Source: Amphimallon solstitiale (lineage: Eukaryota; Arthropoda; Insecta; Coleoptera; Scarabaeidae). Taken from it: a DNA stretch of 64,000 nucleotides. Numbering within the stretch: position 1 is the first letter of the stretch; each line of letters begins with the position of its first letter. The notes under the pieces are model-generated. The model worked only from the letters and a program-made list of their open reading frames with translations. It was not told where the DNA came from and did not search any database. Positions 56,145-64,000 of this stretch are shown one piece after another. Made by a program: the position numbers and the translations under genes. Location: contig OY720683.1 of assembly GCA_963170755.1 (NCBI GenBank), positions 99,483,807 to 99,547,806 on the forward strand. Direction: 5' to 3'.

Positions 56145-57773
56145 CCGGGTGCCCCGTAAAAAACGCCAACAATAATAACTCCGTTATTTATTGTCCGATT
56201 TTATTGAAACAAAAAGTCAGTTAATTAGCATCAAAAATACTACAAGAAAGTAGTGTTTTAGTTGTTTTCACTTGTTTTCATTAATGTCAAACGATAGTCA
56301 ACTTTTTTATTTTAAATGGAAACAGATATATTTTTGGCAATATTCGGATTGGATTTTATTTTCTGAATTCATCGATGTATAACGTCTATTTTTTTATAAA
56401 CGATTATTGAAAGAAAACCATTTATTAAAATTGACCATGTTTTTAATAAATTATGTATAACATTTCGAATGTGCTATGAAACATTGAAAACGTAAGCATT
56501 ATAAGTATTATTCTAAAAAACAAAACAAAACACTTCACAATAATTGTTCAAATTGCCCGCCACCTTGTTCAATACATAACGCACATCTCCTAATTACTCC
56601 ACGAGTCGCATTTAAAACACAAACGGCAGGTATTTCTTGACAAGTGTTAATAATTCTTTGTCTTAAAATGTCAACATTTTCTGGAGGTGTCAAATAAACT
56701 CGATCTTGTAGGTAAGCCCACAACCAAAAATCTAGGGGCGAAAGATCGGGTGAACACGCAGGCCACTCGATAGGACGGGATGTTCCTATCTACCTATTTC
56801 CAAAGTGGGTGTTCAACCAATCAGTATTTACTCTGGCGTTGTGAGCGGGGGCCCCATCATGTTGATAAAATATTCTATTTAAACATACATCATTGTCGAT
56901 GTATGTTTCTATTAAAAATACCCCATTGTTGCCAAAAGTGCATTCATCAGACCAAATTATCATTCTGTAAAAACTCCGGTCTTGTTCTAATGCATTTAAA
57001 AAAAGTAGACAAAACTGTATTCTTCGGCGTTGATCATTTTGTTCTAATGCATTAACTTTTCGAGCTATGTACGGTTTAAATTTGTGTTTTCTTAAAATAC
57101 TATGGACTGTAGTTTTTGATACCCCAATATTATGTGCAATTTCGCGAGTCGAAGTTCGTGAATATTCTTGTAGTGCAAGAAGAACATCATATTCCGTATC
57201 TTCGGCGAATCTACGTCGCTGTGTTTTAGGTTTTTGAAATGATCCATAATTCCTCAAATTCGTTTCAATTCTCCGAAATATTTTCGAATCTGGAACTTCT
57301 CTGTCCGGAAAACGAAAGCTGTAACGCCGAACTGCTTGAAGACGATTTTTATTACATTCAAAAAACACTTGCAACATGTCTGTTAACTCATTGTTATTCA
57401 TTTTTACGAATATACTTTTTTTTGTGGCAAAACGTTCAAGCAGAACAATAAATAAGGCTTAATAGACACTCACACTGACGTTATTGACGTGTATCGCATT
57501 TTTGTTTTTTCATGGCACATTCCAAAATTTATAAATAATGGAATACAAAGATGAAATTTATTAAGTGTTTTATATTTTTTTTCAATAATTGTTTATCAAA
57601 AATAGACATTTTATACATTGTTGAATTCAGAAAAAAAATCCAATCCGAATATAGCCAAAAATATATCTGTTTACATTTAAAATAAAAAAGTTGACTATCG
57701 TTTGACATTAATAAAAACAACTGAAAGCAAACAAAACACTGCTTTTTTGTAGCATTTTTTACAGGACACCCGG
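56145..57773 (-). mobile_element. DD41D-type Tc1/mariner element, TA target duplication
   Basis: Tips CCGGGTGCCCCGTAAAAAAC at 56145 and its near-complement ending at 57773, with TA on both sides (56143-56144, 57774-57775). Subterminal similarity extends inward about 200 bp (for example GTCAAACGATAGTCAACTTT and its complement). It holds a deleted transposase. Confidence 0.9.
56535..57401 (-). pseudogene. DD41D-type transposase with internal deletion
   Basis: N-terminus MNNNELTDMLQVFFECNKNR at 57401. Helix-turn-helix STREIAHNIGVSKTTVHSIL. First Asp in MIIWSDECTFGNNGVFLIET. Then the frame jumps directly to IFYQHDGAPAHNA (second Asp), so roughly 70 residues, including the WCG region, are missing. 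A stop follows at 56790, then WPACSPDLSPLDFWLWAY with the third Asp, and the C-terminus RCALCIEQGGGQFEQLL. Its layout matches the intact 363-aa protein at 62370-63461. Not functional. Confidence 0.88.
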
Positions 57774-57930
57774 TATATTATTTAGAACTTTTCTTTCCCT
57801 TTTACACAAACCGTTACACTGAACACTGAAGAGCGAGAAGGATAATTAAATGTTAAACATAAATCATGTTAAAGTTTACGAAGGAAGTATGTACTCAGAT
57901 CCATGCACATTTCGAAGAACCTTTCTGCCA

Positions 57931-59110
57931 CATTGTTTTTTAAAACTTTTATTTCGAATTCGTGATCAGCGACCTCAAAAACCGACATTTGCTAGATGTC
58001 ACCAAGATTAAAGATATTTTGAAGAAACTTTCCGCCATATTAGATCCGCCATTTTGTTTTTTTTGACATGTTGACTATAGATTCGTGATCGGTGACCTAA
58101 GAGACCCCCGTATCTAAAATTTCACATTCATACGTCAATTTGCAATAAATTCTTCCGCCATTTTGTTTTTTTTTGACATTTTGACTTTGGATTTGTGATC
58201 GGCGTTCGCACACACCCCCGTATCTAAAATTTCACATTCATACGTCAATTTAAAAAAAAAACTTCCGCCATTTTTTTTTTTTTTACATTTTGACTTTGGA
58301 TTCGTGATCGGCGACCTGAGACACCCCCGTATCTAAAATTTCACATTCATACGTCAATTTTCAAAAAAACTTCCGCCATTTTGTTTTTTTTTGACATTTT
58401 GACTTTGGATTCGTAATCGGCGACCTGAAACACCCCCGTATCTAAAATTTCACATTCATACGTCAATTTTCAAAAAAACTTCCGCCATTTTGTTTTTTTT
58501 TGACATTTTGACTTTGGATTCGTGATCGGCGACCTGAGACACCCCCGTATCTAAAATTTCACATTCATACGTCAATTTTCAAAAAAACTTCCGCCATTTT
58601 GTTTTTTTTTGACATTTTGACTTTGGATTCGTAATCGGCGACCTGAGACACCCCCGTATCTAAAATTTCACACTCATACGCCAATTTTCAAAAAACTTCC
58701 GCCATTTTGTTTTTTTTTGACATTTTGACTTTGGATTCTTGATCGGCTACCTAAGACACCCCCGTATCTAAAATTTCACATTCGTACTTCAATTTTCAAA
58801 AAATCTTCCGCCATTTTGTTTTTTTTTGACATTTTGATTTTGGATTTGTGATCGGCGTCCGCACACACCCCCGTATCTAAAATTTCGCATTCGTACGTCA
58901 ATTTTCAAAAAATCTTCCGCCATTTTGTTTTTTTTGACATTTTGATTTTGGATTTGTGATCGGCGTCCGCACACACCCCCGTATCTAAAATTTTGCATTC
59001 ATGCGTCAATTTTCAAAAAACTCTTCGGCCATTTAATTTCCTTTGTCATTTTGACTTTGGATTTGTGATCGGCGTCCGTATACACACCCCCGTATCTAAA
59101 ATTTCACATT
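57931..59110. repeat. Module B satellite array 2, about 109-bp unit, ten or more copies
   Basis: Same unit as 47865-48850, but with GACCTGAGACACCCCCGTAT in place of the CCCCCAAAACCCCCGTAT variant. TAAAATTTCAC occurs about every 107-113 bp from 58113. Within each array the copies resemble each other more than copies in the other array, suggesting local homogenisation. Confidence 0.97.
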
Positions 59111-60310
59111 CGTACGTCAGTTTAGAATTAGTGACGGGCGACCGTAAAAACTCTCGAGTGCCTAATTTTGCTTTTAATCAGAATAGAGAGAAATTGATTT
59201 CAGCCAGCTCCGTCCACCGTGCGCGTTTGCGTAATCGTTAACATAAAATTATTTCGTAGGGGCACATAAATGTCGAAAGCAATCCTCTTCTTTTTCCCCT
59301 TTGAGGAAATACGCGTTCCGAAATTATCGTATTTTAATTCAAATCATTATTAAAATATCAATCGACAACGCCTGTATAGATGAAAATATTAAATCAAGCG
59401 GGACCGTTACATATTATGTGGACATGCCCAACATTCGCCGGACCGTAATGTATTGACCGGCCGTGCACATCATAATCTGATTATATTTTTCGCCCGTCCG
59501 GAATGCATTGGTATCAGTGCAGATTGAATCGGCCATTTTTCTGACCAAATACCTCTGCAAACGGACTTGGAATTACTCGTACCTTCGTCTAGGTACCTCT
59601 GTAAACTGGGAATGCGCAATTGAACGTTTCCGAAATGTCACTTGTTTACGTTTCTGAATCTTGTTGTGTCCTCGAAACTTTCAAAATTTGGAATTTCAAG
59701 CTTAAAAGTGAAAATGTGAATGCGTATGAGACCGGCTGTCAGTTTGACGTTTGTCGGGATTTTTCATACATTTCGCTAAACCGTATCCGTCTGCCGATGA
59801 TCTTTAAAGTGTTCGTACCTTTGTATCTGCACCACTTTAAACTGGGAATATGCAACTAAAGGGTCCTGAAATGTCAGTACTTTAAAATTTTGAATCTTGT
59901 TGCGCCCCCGAAAGTTTTAAAATTTGGAATTTCAGGCTTAAAAGTGAATGTTTGCATACATTTCGAATCTCCTGTCACTTTGACATTTGTCGGGATTATC
60001 AGTATAAAAGGCTCCAGAGTAATTTTTGTTTCCCACGTCCTCCTTATGGGGAAAATGTCGCGATGCAGCGTGATTTTCTGCACGTGCCAAAAATTTTCAA
60101 AAATTCCTTTCGGACCTTTGCTCTCTTATCGGAGACGTGAAAAATAGCCTTAGGGACGGCGGACCGTCGTCCCCGCAGCGTGACATCTTTGTTCCCACCG
60201 CGGACGGGCCACGTTCTCAGAAAAGTGTCTCCCCAATTTGCCATTTTAACCCCGATCTTGCCTCCTCTACTAAATCCGTGAGAGCGGTAAAGGGTCCTGC
60301 TCGCTTTTAG
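59111..60310. repeat. Module C, copy 2, with an internal duplication of about 235 bp
   Basis: Homologous to 48851-49768 through GGGCACATAAATGT.RAAAGCA, CGCCCGTCCGGAAT and CGGCCATTTTTCTGACCAAA. The block GTAAACTGGGAATGCGCAA ... TTTCAAAATTTGGAATTTCA ... GTTTGACGTTTGTCGGGA occurs twice (about 59590-59765 and 59820-60000), but once in copy 1. It ends in a GC-rich stretch at about 60145-60245. Short frames here are not conserved between copies. Confidence 0.75.
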
Positions 60311-60589
60311 TATATATAATATGTATTATTAAGTTTTTTGATATACATCTGAATCTTTTTCTAGAATATTATGGACCTCGACAATAGAAATAGAACAAAT
60401 AGAAACAAAATAATTTAATTCATCAACAAATATGTATATTTACTACATTTTGTGAAAAATCAAGTACAGATCCAAGATACTGAGATTGGATTGAATATAG
60501 CTAACTAATGATGCTACAAAAATAGAAATTAACATAGTGAAATCTAAGATATTGCAAATGTAAAATGTTAATAAAAGTGTGAATATATT

Positions 60590-60960
60590 TACGGTCTATC
60601 GGTGACTCTGAATAAACCATAGACTTCATCCAGGACCACAAAAAAATCTAACGGCGTTAGATCGGAAGATCGTGCTGGCCATTGAACAAGTCGGTTTCGA
60701 CCAATTCACCAGTTACCATATGTCATGTTTAAATAATCAACGAAATATGAAAATAGTGAGCTGGGGTACCATCATGCATAAACCAAAGCTCGTGCAAATT
60801 GGCAAGTGGAATATCGTCTAGAAGGTCATAAAAATTGTTTTGCAAAAAATGCAAATAAGATATTCCTGAAAGCCTAGGTGGCAAAAAGAAGGGGCCGATG
60901 AGATGGTCACCAGGACGACCACACGAGACATAATGACTGAAGGTGGACATATTGAACATT
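60590..60960 (-). pseudogene. Tc1/mariner-type transposase fragment
   Basis: RPGDHLIGPFFLPPRLSG, YDLLDDIPLANLHELWFMHD and GTPAHY (second catalytic Asp in MHDGTPAH), then after a stop a decayed third motif (about 60720-60600). Only the core middle part survives, and no ends were identified. Confidence 0.7.
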
Positions 60961-61657
60961 TACTATGATTTCTACATGTTTTATGTTTTGTTATTAATAA
61001 ATTAGTTTTGTTTATTCATCTTTAATCATATGTATTTTGATGCAGGTAGTAACTACAAAATAACAATACTAATCCAGTTCGCATTTATGACGATGTATCT
61101 CTGTAGTTGTTCGTAAAATAATTTTTTGCTGCGAACTGATTAGTTTTGGGCAAAAAATTCAAGAGACATTTTTTGTTTCGAATGAAACAAGGTATTGGAA
61201 ATAGATTTTTAACGGTGCGGTCTTCGATGCCTAACCCTAACGGGGGCCATAGATGGAGCTATGATTTTTTTTGAAAAAACTAAGGGCACTAGGATTTTTA
61301 AAATAACTCAACCTGATGAGTGTGTTTTAACATTTACTGTATGAAAATTTCATTGTTCTTGATTAACAACTTTTCGTTAAAATGGTACCGATATTCCTTA
61401 TGGACATATAACATGGGCGAATCCCAGCCTTAAATGGTAAACAAATAATCAGACAAAAAGTTACATTGGAAATAAATTCCATTTTTAGTGTTTGTGAGAA
61501 AAATTGTAAAACAAATTTTATGTACCCCCTTTATGGGGCTGTATCTTAACAAGGGATGCTCCATTGAAGTTTTTTTATATGAAAGACCCTATCTCTTTTT
61601 CGCTAAGGAATCACCCCCTGAAATGTTTTACACTTATTTTGTTACACCCTGTATATA
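60961..61657. other. No gene seen
   Basis: AT-rich. GTTACACCCTGTATATA at about 61641-61657 looks like the end of a Tc1/mariner-type repeat abutting the next element. Confidence 0.4.
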
Positions 61658-63960
61658 CACAGGCTGTTCACACTTAAACTCGCACCATTGGTAACTCCGT
61701 TATTATTGGAGCTACGAATTCCTCCAAATTAGCAAACTAGTAGGATTTTTCCTGGCATTTACGACGATGAAAACAAAAAAAATTGAATCTCGCGTTTTTC
61801 AGATATTTGACAAAATGTAATTTTTTAAATGGAACACCCTATATATTTTTATGCGGTTGAATAAAAAATTTAGTTCTGAATAAAAATGTTTAAATACATT
61901 ATCTTAAAAAAATAGAAAATAAAAAAGTTATCACGTGATTTCTTAAACATTGCATTTTGTTTAAAAAAATTTATGAAAGACGTAGCATGTTTCACATGTT
62001 TAACCAATTGAAGTCATCTTCAGATATTAAATAAAATAATATCATAAACATCCTTAAAATTTGCTTACTTTATCACTAAAACATAAGTTTTCAAATGAGA
62101 TACAGTGCATTTTTAGGGATTTAGGATTTGTTTTTAGGGATGCCTAACGAAATTTGTAATTAAATAATATGTACCGATTATTGTATACTATTCTCTTGTT
62201 GAACGGATGAAAAAAATTTTTGTATAGGTCCTAGAATGTTTGTTCATAATATTCCTAAATGAATTCAAACGAAACGTTGTGTTTTTAACGAAATTTATTT
62301 TGATTTCGTCCACGAAACTTAAGAATAACAAATAAAAGAATAATAAACACTATCAATCAACATACATAACTAAAATAGTTGTTCGAAGGTACCACCTTCT
62401 TGGTCCAGACACTTGCGGGCTCTTTTCTGAGTGCAGCGCGTGGCTTTGAGAAGGATCCTTCCATAAATATTCCGAATAATGGCCGTAATGTTATTTTGAA
62501 GTTCTTCCACATTTTGGTAACGATGTTTGTAAACTTCATTTTTCACTCGGCCCCATAAAAAACAATCTAGCGGAGTTAGATCTGGTGAGCGTGGGGGCCA
62601 CAGAGCTGGTCCATGAGTTCCAATCCAACGGGGTCCAAACAGTCTCTCCAGTAATGCGTTAACGATATGGTGATTATGAGCCGGTGCACCGTCTTGTTGG
62701 AAGTATATTCGCGGCCTCTCCATCAAGTTCACGTTGTCCACGAAATCTTCCAATACATGAGACATAAAGTCCTCATATCTCTCTCCCGTTAATGAGCCGC
62801 GGTAAAAAAAAGGACCCACAATTTTAGATCCAATCATACCACACCAAACATTAAGGCTGAACCGATGTTGTGGATTAGTGGGATGAGTCAAAAAAGGATT
62901 TTGCCGACTCCAAAAATGATAGTTTTTTCGATTAAACATTCCCTTATTAGAGAAGTTACTCTCATCCGACCATAAAACATATCGAGGAAAATTTGGATCT
63001 TCTTCACATTTATGTAGGAACCATTCACAAAATTCCATTCTTCTTATATCATCATTAAGATGCAAAGTTTGTACTGGCCGATATTTGTATGGCTCAAAAT
63101 TATATTTTTTCAAAATTTTATGAATCGTTCCAAATGAAAGGTCTATTTCTCTTGCCAATTCTCTAATTGAATTGTTAGGATACGCCTCAAAATATTCCAG
63201 TACATTTATCTCTACTTCCTCACTAACCACAAATTGCTTCTTCGTTCTATTCTTCTTGAAAACCTCTTCGTTTCGCCGAAATTGTCTGTATAATTCCAAG
63301 AAATATCTTCTTTGAGGAATCGCACGCTCGGGAAACATTGCACTATAATGTTCGCGAGCTCTAATAGTGTTTTTTCTCTGAAATATGTAAGCTTCCATAA
63401 TATCACATTTTTCCTCATGTGTGAAAACTATTTTTATTAGAAGAAAACAGCAAAATAACAATGCGAATTTTAAAACACTGACAGATTAATTTGACGGATT
63501 GTTATTGAATGTTTTTTTTTATTGGTGCCTATTTGATCAAAATTGTAACAACTATTGTAATGTAGGCTAATTTCATTTTCTCTTTTCCTTTTTTTCTGAG
63601 TGGAATTTTAAATTATACTGTCCCATTTTAAAATGGGTACTTTTCTGATTATCTCGGGAATATGCCCCTTTAAAGAAATCACGTGATAACTTTTTATTTT
63701 CAATTTTCTTGAGATAATGTATTGAAAAATTTTTGTTCAGAACTAAATTCTTTATTCAACTGCATAAAAATATATAGGGTGTTCCATTTAAAAAATTACA
63801 TTTTGTCAAATATCTGAAAAACGCGACGTTCAATTGTTTTTTTTTGTTTTTATCGTCGTAACCGCCAGGAAAAATCCTACTAGTTTGCTAATTGGGACGA
63901 ATTCGTAGCTCCAATAATAACGGAGTTACCAATGGTGCGGGTTTAAGTGTGAACACCTTG
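61658..63960 (-). mobile_element. Intact DD41D Tc1/mariner element with about 300-bp terminal repeats
   Basis: Left arm from 61658 (CACAGGCTGTTCACACTTAA) and right arm ending at 63960 (read inward CAAGGTGTTCACACTTAAAC), with TA outside. Similarity runs inward about 310 bp to GAAATCACGTGATAACTTTT at about 63670, whose complement is near 61930-61970. Between the arms is one intact transposase. The extreme tips differ slightly. Confidence 0.9.
62370..63461 (-). CDS. DD41D transposase, 363 aa, intact
   Basis: Full-length cut-and-paste transposase. The N-terminal domain has FTHEEKCDIMEAYIF and an array of helices. A second helix-turn-helix is SIRELAREIDLSFGTIHKIL (98-117). Catalytic Asp residues: D166 in YVLWSDESNFSNKG, D257 in IYFQQDGAPAHN, and D294 or D299 in WPPRSPDLTPLDCFLWG, 36 or 41 residues after the second; the 41 spacing is the one used to name DD41D. 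The LNVWCGMIG box is at 203-211 and LTGERYEDF at 224-232. No stop or frameshift. The true start might be a later Met (for example residue 22). With both terminal arms present it is a candidate active element. Confidence 0.93.
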   Translation of the reverse strand: MLFCCFLLIKIVFTHEEKCDIMEAYIFQRKNTIRAREHYSAMFPERAIPQRRYFLELYRQFRRNEEVFKKNRTKKQFVVSEEVEINVLEYFEAYPNNSIRELAREIDLSFGTIHKILKKYNFEPYKYRPVQTLHLNDDIRRMEFCEWFLHKCEEDPNFPRYVLWSDESNFSNKGMFNRKNYHFWSRQNPFLTHPTNPQHRFSLNVWCGMIGSKIVGPFFYRGSLTGERYEDFMSHVLEDFVDNVNLMERPRIYFQQDGAPAHNHHIVNALLERLFGPRWIGTHGPALWPPRSPDLTPLDCFLWGRVKNEVYKHRYQNVEELQNNITAIIRNIYGRILLKATRCTQKRARKCLDQEGGTFEQLF

Positions 63961-64000
63961 TATATATGTTCTCTTTCAGGTTTCCGCGGGTAGTAGTATG

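Larger units (their letters stand above)
56070..57930. repeat. A unit split by a DD41D transposon
   Basis: The A-unit text ATGAACTTTTGACGCATCCC and TTATGCCAATCGTA stops at 56144 and resumes at 57774 (TTATTTAGAACTTTTC, CAAACCGTTACACTG, GAGCGAGAAGG). Removing 56145-57773 and one TA restores a normal A unit. It is followed directly by module B array 2. Confidence 0.85.

Noticed and set aside
58789..58998. Minus-strand ORF with a 36-residue repeat
   Set aside because: It is a translation of the 109-bp satellite; frame and T-run lengths vary between units.
47865..59110. Possible CRISPR-like array because of regular spacing
   Set aside because: Units are contiguous tandem repeats with no unique spacers, in a eukaryotic context.

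Overview
This window looks like AT-rich nuclear DNA from an arthropod, most likely an insect. I cannot name the order. The evidence is the mix of repeats: jockey/CR1 and BS-like LINEs, many Tc1/mariner families including DD41D types, a PIF/Harbinger element with a MADF-BESS partner gene, a Penelope remnant, an arthropod-style gypsy element and introns with GT-AG borders. I saw no tRNA, rRNA, CRISPR or bacterial operon structure. Almost everything is transposable or satellite DNA. One large uninterrupted ORF at 37.8-42.5 kb looks like the only clear host gene.

Layout. 0-6.4 kb: Ty3/gypsy element on the minus strand with intact gag and pol, the pol frame opening in +1 relative to gag at an A8 run. 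7.2-8.8 kb: weak candidate exons. 9.2-10.6 kb: Penelope GIY-YIG remnant with a hammerhead-like motif, then an R2-like LINE remnant. 12.5-15.0 kb: a jockey RT remnant split by a mariner element, itself interrupted. 15.56-18.64 kb: a complete Harbinger element in which two antisense genes are interleaved, each having an exon inside the other's intron. 20.55-24.35 kb: a DD41D mariner split by a 2.5 kb CACTG-ended element whose 565-aa ORF is intact. 27.8-36.2 kb: transposase, LINE and solo-LTR remnants. 37.8-42.5 kb: a gene for a predicted secreted, low-complexity protein of 1575 aa. 43.8-46.4 kb: a palindromic MITE and an intact Tc1 element. 47.5-60.3 kb: a satellite domain built from three modules, A (about 375 bp), B (about 109 bp) and C (about 0.9-1.2 kb), arranged A-B-C twice. 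61.7-64.0 kb: an intact DD41D element with inverted repeats of about 300 bp.

How the parts relate. Several insertions can be undone on paper. Removing the insert plus one target copy restores the interrupted reading frame or repeat at 21574-24065 (TAA duplication), 34972-35490 (ATAT) and 56145-57773 (TA). This gives a relative age order. The elements with intact coding capacity are the gypsy element, the Harbinger, the CACTG element, the Tc1 at 44.6 kb and the DD41D at 61.7 kb. The rest are decayed.
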